Source of the DNA: Aporrectodea caliginosa
Taxonomy: Eukaryota; Annelida; Clitellata; Crassiclitellata; Lumbricidae
DNA: 64,000 nucleotides
Assembly (NCBI GenBank): GCA_020284085.1
Contig: JACEVL010006403.1
Coordinates: 2,269,001 to 2,333,000, forward strand
Direction of reading: 5' to 3'
Shown piece after piece: positions 1 through 12,059 of this stretch (positions within the stretch are counted from its first letter, which is position 1; the number at the start of each line of letters is the position of its first letter). Made by a program: the position numbers and the translations under genes. The notes under the pieces were generated by a model. The model did no database searches, was not told the DNA's origin, and was given only the letters and a program-made list of their open reading frames with translations.

Positions 1-1500
1 TGTTCAGTTGCATTGTATTCTTTTGAGTATGGGCAACGAGCGCCAATTCCTTGGAATTAGGTATCGGCTAAGAATATAAACAAAACAAGTTGACGGCATC
101 TACTAGCGACAAAGATTGCGATCATCAAGCTAAATATAACGCTAAAAAAACAATTTCAGAATTTCTTAATATCAAAATCAAAACATAAGCAAAGTAAATG
201 ATTCGCCTGAATCAAATAAAACTATATAATCTGACTTGCAACATACTTCAAAGCAAACACGGCACGGCGCTATTTGCGATCTTATTTAGGTGGCTTTCAC
301 ATGAAAGTAAGGAAGTAGATAAGGTAAGTGTGTTTATACGTTTATCTAACGGCGTCGCCATATAAAGGAAGATGATTGGCGTCATTAGAAAAACTATAGA
401 GCCTACAGAGACAACTTTTCATAAGCTATGGGTCCAAGACAGGTGTTCCGCTGGCGCTACGAAAGTTGCCAGATTAAATATTTCACATGACATTGTATCT
501 AAATACGAATACCAACATCATTAAAAACATGTACTAAATTAACCTAACCATAAATAGCCATACTGTCAACTGCTATTGTTCACCTACAGCGTTTTGTGTA
601 AATAAACGAATACACATAGCCTACATACACCTAGATACAAGCTCAAGATAAAATTTCGTATAATATTATGCAAGACATAATTATAGGCTATGCATGGTAG
701 GCCTACGTATAGGCTACCCTTCTGCCTATAGGCCTACTGCCAGTAAATTCGGTTCACACTGCAACTTAAAGAACAAGAATATTCTTTATTAAAACCCATT
801 GCATACCGCACTTCATCATCATCATCAGGATCCATGGGCCGAAGGCCCGTAGGTGTCCAACGCTTGCCTCGGATCCCTGGGCCGAGGCCCTTTTGGAGTC
901 CAATGCTTGCATTGGATTTCATTCGTATTTTTTCTTTACGAACGGAGTATCTGCACCCATCCGTTCGACCTTCGCGCTTCTCCCTTAAAGAGAGTTCCAG
1001 GCTTAGGACTGGCTCTGATAACCACATGTGGTATCAAAGGCGGCGATGCCACCCACGTTTGCCAGCTTTTTCAGGGTTCCTGCTGAGCCTGTCCACCTCG
1101 CGTAGCGCCCTAAGGTGGTACTTCGGCCAAGACCTTCACCACTGATGGCATAGCCTCAGCAGGCACTCCCCTACTGACTGTTGCCACCCCCTCACCACGT
1201 TGAGGTGTGAGTTGGACTTCGAGGGTGTACACATACCGCACTTAGGTGTACACAAATTCAAGTATACAAATAACATTAAAGATGATTATAAGCTACACAG
1301 TTCGTCATTGTGTAATATAATTACAATTGTAAAATTATTACGATGAACATTCAAAGGTCTTGTAAATTTGCGAGTATCCTAGCTGAACGTCCCCAAGCAG
1401 AAATTAATTTTATTGCGTAGCCTGTATTGAATAATTATTGCATGGACGTTGTGGCTGGACGAGCAGCAATTTAAACCAGTCACACGGAAAAATCGAATTA
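1..1500. other. mostly unique AT-rich DNA
   Basis: No coding region, RNA gene or complete element is recognisable apart from the repeat-like block listed at 732-1252. Positions 333-360 carry a short motif (taacggcgtcgcc) that recurs in near-identical form around 59889-59915, so it is probably a dispersed-repeat end. The palindromic word TAGGCCTA appears near 700 and 730. Confidence 0.5.
732..1252 (-). repeat. unclassified dispersed repeat, minus orientation
   Basis: The block is more GC-rich than its flanks and has overlapping short open frames on both strands, none resembling a known protein. Its left edge, read on the minus strand, ends in an AATAAAGAATATTC-type tail. The same tail closes unrelated-looking repeats near 6028, 25868, 56624 and 62633. 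That suggests a retrotransposed 3' end, but the family is not recognised. Confidence 0.35.
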
Positions 1501-1504
1501 GTTA

Positions 1505-1562
1505 TGACGTCAACAAGTTAAACAAATGAAAATGATGACGTAATATCTGTCGCTATAGCAAC
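1505..1562. promoter_or_regulatory. CRE / CRE-like / X-box cluster, candidate promoter
   Basis: A perfect palindromic cAMP-response element TGACGTCA lies at 1505-1512, a TGACGTAA half-variant at 1536-1543, and GTCGCTATAGCAAC at 1549-1562. The last fits the RFX X-box consensus RYYNYYATRRNRAC at every position. X-boxes this close to CREs are typical of ciliary gene promoters. A GTAATT splice-donor-like site follows at about 1608, but no coding exon was found on either side, so the target gene and direction are unknown. Confidence 0.4.
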
Positions 1563-2512
1563 GCCCAAAGCGAGCAGAATTGAAAAGTGGACGGCGTCGA
1601 TTTTAAGGTAATTTCTTTGAAATATTTGTTCGAAAACTTTGATTTTAGATTTATTTTCTTCGTATATTGATGAAATCATAAGCCTGAAAGTCATAAGTAT
1701 ATATATATTATAAGAAGTTCGTCAAGGTGATTGATTGTTATCAAGATATTCGATAGAAACGATCGTGCAGGACGAGTGAAAAACGAACTTGTGGGCTTAA
1801 GAGCTGGTCAGTCTGATTGTGGCTTATTTCGATGATAATAGGCTACTCATAATAGCATAATCATTTACGTTCCAACGAATACATTTATAAGACATCAATA
1901 GATGATCGCTTTTAATTAAAATTCGCAATCGATAGATCTGCCCCTTTATCAGAAATTGCACTTCGAGCGGATTTTATCCCTACGGGTTCAAGCCTGCCTT
2001 AATGTTACGGCTTCTGTGTGGGACCTTTGAGCAAGTCCATTAATTAACAATAGCATCGCACGGTTCGCACCTCGCATTTAGATTCACGGACGGTGCTTGT
2101 AGGCCCCTAATAAATGCAATAATAATACTAATTAAAACACTGTAAAAGAAATCAACTTTATGTTCGCATTGCTTTGTGTTTGAGTTAGAAGAAAGGAAGG
2201 AAGAAGTCGTTACGGACCTTCCGGTCAAGGCATGAAGAGACAGAAAAGCGAAAGAAGAGATCAGCTCGCACGAAGACCACCACAGCCAAACAGGTCTTCT
2301 GTCTGCAGAATGTCAATCGTCTGCATCAGTGTACGACTGTACGTCTTCTGACATTGAAGACTTGACTGTAACCTACAGGTATCTTATCGGCAACAAGCTT
2401 TTGGTTTTTAATATCTTAGTAGGTTAGTGGATGAAGCTTTAATTCTTGGCTTTATGTCACGAGAAGCAAATACATCATCTAGACAATAGATGGTAGGGCC
2501 TATAGGCCTACA
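1563..2512. other. no gene recognised
   Basis: AT-rich DNA with only short open frames. A minus-strand frame of 62 codons at 2040-2228 has no recognisable motif. A possible short exon ending with a GT donor near 2380 cannot be supported. Confidence 0.4.
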
Positions 2513-3187
2513 TTAAAATCCGCGCAATTGAAATCCGCTGAATTAAAATCCGCGAGTAGTTCTTTTCCGCGCATGATCATTATCCGTTTATTTATAAATT
2601 AAATCTTATAGGTGTTTTTAAAGTAACTCTTGTAGATGTTTAAAACGGCTTTTAATACGTTCTAAAACGAACTAAAACGAAAAGTTCATAATTTTCTGGC
2701 TAATTTCTAAAAAGTTCTAAAACGAAAAATTCATAATGTTCTGGCTATATTTTCGAAAACGAATATTGGCCTATCCAGAACTACACTTGTAGCTGTAAAT
2801 TATGAGCAATCCCTCGAAGATATTGCAACACAGGACGATGCGCGTAATCTGCGACGATGGCTTTGATACGGGCAGCGGTGTCTTTGTAGATACGTCGGCA
2901 CTGCAGGGTGAGAATTGCGGGGGGGTTCAACCCCCCTAGTCTTTCTTAGGCTCCCATAGTAGCCTAAAGTCTACATTTCACACCCAAACTGCACATAAAT
3001 CAACGTCCAACCCCACCCCCACCCAGTTATTTTTTTACAATTCCCATACTACGGCCCTGAGGAGGTTGTTGACCAGCGATATAGCCTACTGCTCAATTTT
3101 TAAGTCGTTAAACGCTCTGTTCTTTCTGCAATCTTCAAATAATTCGGTTAGGAATAGCGTTGGCATCTTTGAAGTGCACATGTTTGT

Positions 3188-3325
3188 CATAGGCGTAGCT
3201 ACATGGAGGCAAGAGGAGGCAGTTGCCTCCTCTTACTTTCTTTATATATTGGAACTTCTATTGACTATTGACCCCCTTTACCAGAATTTTGCCAATGGTC
3301 TGTGTAACCAATGCCCATCCCAGGA
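3188..3325. mobile_element. hAT-like MITE fragment (AGGAGGCAAC family)
   Basis: This segment matches 5744-5909 closely, sharing the cgtagctacatggaggca start, the internal gaggcagttgcctcctc palindrome and the tail up to ccaatggtctgtg. The third relative is the complete copy at 24172-24682. The right end is missing, cut where the 18-bp array begins. Confidence 0.6.
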
Positions 3326-3356
3326 CTGGTTAAGCCATAAGACCCTAACAATATGC

Positions 3357-4915
3357 TAATCATGAAGTGTATGCTAATCATGAAGTGTAAACTAATCATA
3401 AAGTATATGCTAATCATGAAGTGTATGCTAATCATGAAGTGTATGCTAATCATGAAGTGTATGCTAATCATGAAGTGTATGCTAATCATAAAGTATATGC
3501 TAATCATGAAGTAGGCAATCATGAAGTGTAAGCTAATCATAAAGTATAAACTAATCATAAAGTATATGCTAATTATAAAGTAGGCAATCATGAAGTATAA
3601 GCTAATCATGAAGTGTATGCTAATCATGAAGTGTATGCTAATCATGAAGTGTATGCTAATCATAAAGTATAAACTAATCATAAAGTATATGCTAATCATA
3701 AAGTAAGCAATCATGAAGTATAAGCCTATCATGAAGTGTAAGCTAATCATAAAGTATAAACTAATCATAAAGTATATGCTAATTATAAAGTAGGCAATCA
3801 TGAAGTATAAGCTAATCATGAAGTGTATGCTAATCGTGAAGTGTATGCAAATCATGAAGTGTATGCTAATCATAAAGTATAAACTAATCATAAAGTATAT
3901 GCTAATCATAAAGTAGGCAATCATGAAGTATAAGCTAATCATGAAGTGTATGCTAATCATGAAGTGTATGCTAATCATGAACTGTATGCTAATCATGAAG
4001 TGTATGCTAATCATAAAGTATAAGCTAATCATAAAGTATATGCTAATCATAAAGTAAGCAATCATGAAGTATAAGCTAATCATAAAGTATATGCTAATCA
4101 TGAAGTGTATGCTAATCATGAAGTGTATGCTAATCATGAACTGTATGCTAATCATGAAGTGTATGCTAATCGTAAAGTATAAGCTAATCATAAAGTATAT
4201 GCTAATCATAAAGTAAGCAATCATGAAGTATAAGCTAATCGTAAAGTATATGCTAATCATGAAGTGTATGCTAATCATGAACTGTATGCTAATCATGAAG
4301 TGTATGCTAATCATAAAGTATGAGCTAATCATAAAGTATATGCTAATCATAAAGTAGGCAATCATGAAGTATAAGCTAATCATAAAGTATATGCTAATCA
4401 TGAAGTATATGCTAATCATGAACTGTATGCTAATCATGAAGTGTATGCTAATCATAAAGTATAAGCTAATCATAAAGTATATGCTAATCATAAAGTAAGC
4501 AATCATGAAGTATAAGCTAATCATAAAGTATATGGTAATCATAAAGTAGGCAATCATGAAGTAGGCAATCATGAAGTATAAGCTAATCATAAAGTATATG
4601 CTAATCATGAAGTGTATGCTAATCATGAAGTTAATGCTAATCATAAAGTATAAGCTAATCATAAAGTATATGCTAATCATGAAGTAGGCAATCATGAAGC
4701 ATAAGCTAATCATAAAGTATATGCTAATCATGAAGTATATGCTGATCATGAAGTAGGCTAGGCCTAGGCCTAGGCTAATCATGAAGTAGGCTAATCATGA
4801 AGTATAAGCTAATCATAAAGTATATGCTAATCATGAAGTATATGCTGATCATGAAGTAGGCCTAGGCCTAGGCTAATCATGAAGTAGGCTAATCATGAAG
4901 TAGGCTAATCATTGA
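3357..4915. repeat. minisatellite array of 18-bp and 15-bp units
   Basis: About 90 units of the type gctaatcatgaagtgtat (18 bp) are interleaved with 15-bp units of the type gtaggcaatcatgaa. Near the right end, runs of ggcctaggccta appear (4758-4778 and 4857-4872) and 16-bp spacings break the pattern. Because both unit lengths are multiples of three, the minus strand is open for 505 codons (3265-4782), reading FMISIY/FMISLY/FMIAY. There is no start context, domain or splice evidence, so this is read as a non-coding array. Variant units recur in an ordered block roughly ten units long, which points to higher-order amplification. Confidence 0.9.
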
Positions 4916-5743
4916 TCGAAGAAGTATTCAGATGTGCATCGTAGCATAAATATAGGGCCTAACATAAAATAAATGAAAATTTATAAGGCGCAACTTCAGC
5001 TGGAAAAACTCAGTAGGACCTAGCCTCCCTATCCGTCAAAGAGAACCCTCGTTCAAACAAATAAACTTCAAGCGTTTGCGGAACAGAGAAGCTACTAGGC
5101 CTATAGGCTGACTAGCTCACCTCTGGTTTTATGAAGAAAGTTGTTCTAGGCAACACAGCATGCAACGCAGTCTACATTTAATTGGCCTAATTAGTAGGCC
5201 TATCGCCTTGATGCTAAATAGCATGGGCTATATGGGCTATGCTAATGCATAGGCCATGCATGCAAAGCTATACTCTTATGTTTGTTGGGTGGCCAGGGTG
5301 GGTAGTCAAAGAAGCGTTTACCGTACACAGAATTTATTAAGTCGCTCTTGTCAATGTAGCCTACAATAATTGGCCTTACAATTCAGAAGTAGGTCGCTGT
5401 AGGCCTATCTAAGTTAATTGAACATTTACTAGTTGGACATTATTATTTATTGTCGGCCCCTGTTCTTCTCATATTATATACACGGTCTTACTCTATAAGC
5501 CTATCTAAACATTTACCAGTTCACCATAAGGCCTATTTGTTGTTTTCAAATTAACACTCCATCTTTAACTGGCCTTCCGTCACCTCATCCGTGAAGTTTG
5601 GAAATCACTCCACAGCCCTAGCTGTTCCTCCCCCAGTGGCTAAATTCAGCCGGATCCCACCGGAGATTCGACACCTCGGATTTTAGATCTGCCATCTGAA
5701 CTATGAGATTGAGATCCGCCACCTAAAAGAGTAGGCCTGTCAC

Positions 5744-5909
5744 CATAAGCGTAGCTACATGGAGGCACGAGGAGGCTGCAGTTGCCTCCTCTTGCTTTCT
5801 TTATATATTGAAACTTCTATTGACTAGGCCTAATGACCCCAATTACCAGAATGTTACCAATGGTCTGTGAAGTTGCCTCCTCTTGAATTTAAGTCTGGCT
5901 ACGCTCCTG
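5744..5909. mobile_element. hAT-like MITE copy (AGGAGGCAAC family)
   Basis: The termini cataagcgtagctac and ggctacgctcctg are imperfect inverted repeats of the CAGTGGCGTA type. The interior matches 3188-3325 and the ends of 24172-24682, including the gaggctgcagttgcctcctc inverted motif. No convincing 8-bp duplication remains at its flanks. Confidence 0.55.
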
Positions 5910-6258
5910 TTTGTTTCAGTCTTATACTTTGGCTTAGAATCGCAGCGCGGATATGATCATGCGCGGATTTTATCGGCGCGGATTTTAATTGCGCGGATTT
6001 TAACGTAAACCAGATAATAGATAGATACATAGAATATTCTTAATTAGTGTACCAACTGCAAACCGCATTTTGGCTTACTGACTTGTTTAAATTTTACTTC
6101 TTGCCTTTTAAGTGCATAAGTAGATAAGTAGTTAAGATTGTTTTCTCGATCCCAGATTTCTCTTGAGAGCTTAATTTTGTTATCTTATTTAGGTTGTCTT
6201 TAAATTGTCTAATCCGCGTCGCTATAGGTTGTTATATTTTATAAATCATCCTAATTAT

Positions 6259-6411
6259 CAGTGACGTAACTATAAATTTTCGTTTGGGGGGCCTTAAGCC
6301 TTGAACATAGCCCGAGCCTATAGTGGAGCCGGGGGCTTCACTCATTTTTAGGGGGCTTCAGCTTCGTTTGGGGGGCTTAATTCCCCAAGCCCAACGCTAG
6401 TTACGTCCCTG
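6259..6411. mobile_element. hAT-type MITE, 153 bp, perfect 8-bp TSD
   Basis: The element starts CAGTGACGTAACTA and ends TAGTTACGTCCCTG, near-perfect inverted repeats of the CAGTGRCGTAAC class. It is flanked by identical 8-bp direct repeats CTAATTAT (6251-6258 and 6412-6419). Eight-base duplications with CA/TG termini are diagnostic of hAT transposition. The interior is G-rich and non-coding. Identical TSDs suggest a fairly young insertion. Confidence 0.85.
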
Positions 6412-6530
6412 CTAATTATAAAGGTTTTTCTGGCGAGACAGTCAGCTTTGGGTATTTCGGTTGAGTCCGCGTCGTGGCATTGCTGCTCTGTGGTTGGAGT
6501 CAATGGAGTGTCTTACTTGGTGAGGTTCAA

Positions 6531-6599
6531 GTAAGTAAGTAAGTAAGTAAGTAAAGTAAGTAAAGTAAAGTAAGTAAAGTGAGTAAGTAAGTAAGTAAG
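6531..6599. repeat. (AAGT)n microsatellite
   Basis: A tract of AAGT tetramers with occasional trimer slips. The DNA to its right (caaacgcacaatgg) resembles the sequence beside the (TAAG)n tract at 25853, which suggests both are tails of one dispersed repeat family. Confidence 0.9.
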
Positions 6600-8604
6600 C
6601 AAATATGGTCTTTAATACACCATTTGCAAACGCACAATGGACAACAGTTATAAAATGATAATGATAAAGCATCGAAGTAATAATAGGCCTATTAATAATA
6701 AGAATGTGTAAAAACTTAAATGCTAATGAAACATAATTGGAAACTTTTCAACATCCTAGTAATAAATTACTTCATTGTAAGGAGGGGTCAGAGAGCGGAA
6801 TACTACGGTTGTGCGAACGAGGTCTAAGGGAGTATCCGGTTTCACGGATAGGAGGGAGTAATCCGTGTAGGACGTGCCCAAGATCCGACAATATTGCAGA
6901 GAAGAGAGAAGAGAGAGAAGTTTCTGTGCTTCTGTAAATCAGAACTAGCGAAATGGCGGATGTTGAGTTGTCAGTGCCAGCTAATGCAGAGCTAGATGAT
7001 TTAATCCAGAAAGTTAGGCTATACAGCCGCAAGAAGAACAGATAGAAGTGCTAAGAGTATAGTAAGTGCTAAGACAGGGAGTGAAACCCAGACCGATAAT
7101 GAAAGTACTGGTGTTGGGACGAGAAGACCAATCAGAGGGGACACTTTTCTGTCGCCACCAAAGCCGGTCGCATAGTATCTGAAGAGCTGAAAGACAGTTT
7201 AAGTCTGGTAGCGCTATACAAGTCACCGTATGAAGTAGGAGCGCACGCCTGATACCCATGGCTTACAGTGGGGTATCGAACCCGACGGAAGTCGAATCCT
7301 TTCCTCATAGAACTTTGCCCGAACCTCCCTGTCCTCAAAGTCCCTTCAACACAAATCTGAAATTAAAAGTGAATAGAAGCACAGAAACTTCGTTTATATT
7401 TTCTTCAAAAGACAAAACCCTATATAATATTCGAGATAAAAAAAATTTGGTCGTTATTGGTTGAGTTGACCTCTGAGGGGTGGGGCGCTAGATTTACGCT
7501 TGGCGCAGGGCGCAGTTAAAGCTTTGCTACGGTCCTGGCTTCCACCACTGTAGTAGTAAATCCTCACCAAGAAGGAGAAGAGTACAGAAGTTGAGCAAGT
7601 GTGGTGGAGTGCACAACGTCGTGAAGGCGGTTACCAGTGAGACCATGTTCTCTGCTTAGACGTCGCAAGACCGTCTTCAGCCCCTCATGTTCTCTCTGGG
7701 TAGCAAATCTCCACAGACAACATCTGCACTCTCTCTGAACCAGAGGTGGAAGTGGGTAACAAGAGGTGCCGGTATGGTTAAAAGAACCATTCCGCTTTCC
7801 ATACCGGTATGTTTTTCTCGCTTGGAGAAGTACCGGTATGCTTTAAGCACACCAGGAGAGGTACCGGTATGGCATTCCGCTTCATACCGTCACACTTCGA
7901 GCACTACTCTGAACCGAAACACGAATCTACTGACAATATCTACCGACAATATCGATTAACTTATCGATTTAAGTACTTCCACACCCCCCTCTCAACCAGT
8001 ACACGACTCGACTCATAAGATCGATTAAGTTCTCACAAATGCTAGGCCTGTACATCTTCCATTTCAGTCTCCCTCTTTCTACAAATACACGAAACTACTC
8101 ATAAAATAAAGCTCTAACAGATTCCAGTCATCTACAATTCTACATCCTACAGAAGTCTCTACCAGTTTAAGAATCAACTAAAGAAATCGATTAATTAAAC
8201 CTCTGTCTTTCAATGAATACATCAATCTACTCATAAGATAAAGTTCTCAAAGAATTGATTCATGTACGCCTACACACCCTCTTTAATGATAATTATGTGA
8301 ATCTAGCCATTAAATCGACTATTTTCTCACAATATCTAGTAATGAATCTTTCAATTCTAACAGATTTACTCCTCTACATCTCTGACAATACATTAATCTT
8401 CCGATAATCTTCAAATCTTGATTTACCAGAAAGTGTCACTCGACTGAGTCTCTTATCACTAGTCTTTCGGCCGACGTCTTTTGGACCTCTTGACCGTAGA
8501 CATGTAGGTTGGCTTCTTGTCCTCAGTTATGGTGAAAGCGCTGCTTTTTTGACGACTATCATGTTGAAGCGTGGTGAAATCTTCGGAAATTACCTATGAC
8601 GCCC
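6600..8604. other. no gene recognised
   Basis: Contains only short frames. An ATG at 6953 opens 29 codons (MADVELSVPANAELDDL...) before a stop; it could be the start of a decayed gag-like or host ORF, but nothing confirms it. Positions 7767-7889 carry several copies of the palindrome-containing word TACCGGTAT in both orientations. From about 7900 the DNA becomes AT- and pyrimidine-richer toward the array. Confidence 0.4.
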
Positions 8605-11600
8605 TTCTTTGGCTTCAGTCCTTCCTCTCTTACCGGTCTCTGTTGTCCTTGGGCCAACATGCTGCGCCTGGTTATGTCGTTGCTCCTCGTTCTTTCGTCA
8701 GTTCTCCCTGTCTTTGGTTCCCGCTGTCGATCTTTAGCCTATCTTTCTTCAGTCCATTCTCTCTGTCTGTGGCTTCCACTGTCGTTCCTCCACGTTCTTT
8801 CGTCAATTCTCGCTGTCTTTGGTCCCCGCTGTCCATCTTTGTCTTTCTTTAGTCCATTCTTTCTGTCTTTGGCATCCGCTATCGTTCCTCCTCGTTCTTT
8901 CGTCAATTCTCCCTGTCTGTTGTATCCGCTATCCTTCTTTCACTCTCTGTCTCCTCCATTACCTTATACTTTGGATTCAGCTGTCGTTCTTTCTCTTCTT
9001 TAGTCCATTCCCTGTCTTTGGCTTCCACTGTCGTCCCTTCTCGTTCTTTCGTCAATAATCCCTGTCTGTTTTTCTGCTAACCTTCTTTATCTCTGTCTCG
9101 TCCATTATCTCTGTCTTGGATTCAGTTGTCGTTGTTTCTCTTTCTTTTGTCCAATCTCTCTCTCTTTGTGTACAGGTGTCGCAACTTTTCGTTCGTTCGT
9201 CAATTATCTCATTCCGTGGATTCAACTGTCGTTCTTTCTCTTTCTTTAGTCCATTCTTTCCGTCTCTGGCTTCCGTTGTCGTTCCTCCTCGTTCTTTCAT
9301 CAATTCTACCTGTCTGTTTTTTCCGCTACCTCATGCTTCTTTCTCTGTGTCTCGTCTATTATCTCTGTCTTTGGCTTCCGTTGTCGTTCTTCCTCGTTGT
9401 TTCGTCAATTCTCTCAGTCCTTACAATTCGCTGTTTTCTCTCTCTTTTTGTAACTTTGTCTTTGGTTTCCGCTGTAGTTCTTCCTCTTTCTCCAATTCAT
9501 TTTCTCTGTCCGTTTCCGCTGTCCTTCTTTCTCTTTGTCTCGTCCATTACCTCTGTCTTTGGATTTAGCTGTCATTCTGTATCTTTCTTTATTCCATTCT
9601 TTCTGTCTGTGTATTCCTCTGTCGTTCTTCCTCGTTGTTTCGTCAATTCTCTCAGTCCTTAGAATTCGCTGTTTTCTCCCTGATTGTTTTGTAACTTTGT
9701 CTTTGGTTTCCGCTGTGGTTCTTTCTATTTCTTCAGTCCATTCTCTCTGTCTGTGGCTTCCACTGTCGTTCCTCCACGTTCTTTCGACAATTCTCCCTGT
9801 CTTTGGTTTCCGCTGTCCCTTTTTCTTCTTTTAACTCCATTCTCTGTATCATTTCCTTCCAATGTTGCACCGCGTGGTTCTTTCGTCAATTCTCCCTGTC
9901 TATAGTTTACGATGTCGTTCTTTCTCTTTCTTTGGTTCATTCTTTCTGTCTTTGGCTTCCGTTGTCGTTCCTCCTCGTTCTTACATCAATTCTACCTGTC
10001 TGTTTTTCCCCTGTCATGCTTCTTTCTCTGTGTCTCGTCTATTATCTTCTGTCATTGGCTTCGGTTGTAGTTCTTCCTCGTTGTTTCGTCAATTCTCTCA
10101 GTCCTTAGAATTCGCTGTTTTCTTTCTGATTGTTTTGTAACTTTGTCTTTTGTTTCCGCTGTGGTTCCTCCTCTTTCTTTAGTTCATTTTCTCTGTCCGT
10201 TTCCGCTGTCCTTAGTTTCCTTTACCTCTGTCTTTGGATTTAGCTGTCCTTCTGTATCTTTCTTTATTCCATTCTTTCTGTCTGTGTATTCCTCTGTCGT
10301 TCTTCCTCGTTGTTTGGTCATTTCTCTCAGTCCTTAGAATCCGCTGTTTTCTCTCTCTCTCTTTTTGTAACTTTGTCTTTGGTTTCCGCTGTGGATCTTC
10401 CTCTTTCTCTAGTTTATTTTCTATGTCCGTTTCCGCTGTCCCTATTTCTTTTAACTCCATTCTCTGTGTCAATTGCTTCCGCTGTCGTTCCTCCTCGTTC
10501 TTTCATCAATTCTACCTGTCTGTTTTTTCCGCTGTCGCATGCTTCTTTCTCAGTGTCTCGTCTATTATCTCTGTCTTTGGCTTCCGTTGTCGTTCTTCCT
10601 CGTTGTTTCGTCAATTCTCTCAGTCCTTAGAATTCGATGTTTTCTCTCTCTTTTTTGTACTTCTTTGTCTTTGGTTTCCGCTGTTGTTCTTCCTCTTCCT
10701 CTAATTCATTTTCTCTGTCCGTTTCCGCTGTCTTTCTTTCTCTCTGTCTCGTTCTTTAGCTCTGTCTTTGGATTTAGCTGTCCTTCTGTATCTTCCTTTA
10801 TTCCATTCTTTCTGTCTGTATATTCCTCTGTCGTTCTTTCTCGATGTTTCGTCAATTCCCTCAGTCCTTAGAATTCGCTGTTTTCTCTCTCATTTTTGAA
10901 AGTTTGTCTTTGGTTTCCGCTGTGGTTCTTCCTTTTTCTCTAGTCCATTCTCTATGTCCGTTACCGCTGTCCCTTTTTCTTCTTTTAACTCCATTCTCTG
11001 TGTCATTTGCTTCCATTGTCGTTCCTCCTCGTTCTTTCGTCAATTCTTCCTGTCTATAGTTTACGATGTCGTTCTTTCTCTTTCTTTAGTCAATTCTTTC
11101 TGTCTTTCGCTTCCGTTGTCGTTCCTCCTCGTTCTTTCATCAATTCTCCCTGTCTGTTGTTTCCGCTGTCCTTCTTTCTCTCTGTCTCGTCCATTACCTC
11201 TGTCTTTGGTTTTAGCTGGCCTTCTGTATCTTTCTTTATTCCATTCTTTCTGTCTGTGTATTCCTCTGTCGTTCTTCCTCGTTGTTTTGGTCATTTCTCT
11301 CAGTCCTTAGAATCCGCTGTTTTCTCTCTCTCTCTTTTTGTAACTTTGTCTTTGGTTTCCGCTGTGGTTCTTCCTCTTTCTCTAGTTTATTTTCTATGTC
11401 CGTTTCCGCTGTCTATTTCTTTTAACTCCATTCTCTCTGTCTTTTGCTTCCGCTGTCGTTCCTCCTCGTTCTTTCGTCTCAACCTGTCTGTTTTTTCCGC
11501 TACCGCATGCTTCTTTCTGTGTGTTCATTTCCTCTGTCGTTCCTTCGTTCTCTCGTTGTTTCGTCAATTCTCTCAGTCCTTAGAATTCTCTGTTTTCTCT

Positions 11601-12059
11601 GTCGTTCTTTTTTGTAATTCTTTGTCTTTGGTTTCCGCTGTGGTTCTTCCTTTTTCTCTAGTTTATTTTCTATGTCCGTTACCGCTGTCCCTTTTCTTCT
11701 TTAACTCCATTCTCTGTGTCATTTGCTGTCTGTTTTTTCCGCTACCGCATGCTTCTTTCTCTGTGTCTCGTCTATTATCTCTGTCTTTGGCTTCCGTTGT
11801 CGTTCTTCCTCTCTCTTTCGTGGTAACTTTGTCTTTGGTTTCCGCTGTGGTTCTTCTCTTTTTCTCTAGTTTATTTTCTATGTCCGTTACCGCTGTCCCT
11901 TTTCTTCTTTAACTCCATTCTCTGTGTCATTTGCTTCCACTGTCGTTCCTCCTCGTTCTTTCGTCAATTCTCCCTGTCTATTGTTTACGATGTCGTTCTT
12001 TCTCTTTCTTTAGTCCATTCTTTCTGTCTTTGACTTCCGTTGTCGTTCATCCTCGTTCT

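Larger units (their letters stand above)
2513..6003. mobile_element. 3.5-kb non-autonomous DNA transposon with TTAA flanks
   Basis: The ends are exact inverted repeats: AATCCGCGCAATT at 2517-2529 and its reverse complement at 5987-5999. Similarity continues inward through further ATCCGCG words to a shared gcatgatcat block (2571-2580; 5951-5960). TTAA lies immediately outside both ends (2513-2516 and 6000-6003), as expected for a 4-bp target-site duplication. TTAA duplication is the hallmark of piggyBac transposition, but the terminal sequence does not start with the usual CCY, so the superfamily is an inference. No transposase is present. The cargo is an 18/15-bp minisatellite array plus two hAT-type repeat copies. 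Confidence 0.65.

Noticed and set aside
834..1145. 103-codon plus-strand ORF
   Set aside because: Lies in a repeat-like block with a competing open frame on the minus strand and no recognisable domain.
3265..4782. 505-codon minus-strand ORF (FMISIY repeats) as a gene
   Set aside because: Entirely an 18/15-bp array with no unique domain, start context or splice signals; openness follows from unit lengths divisible by three.
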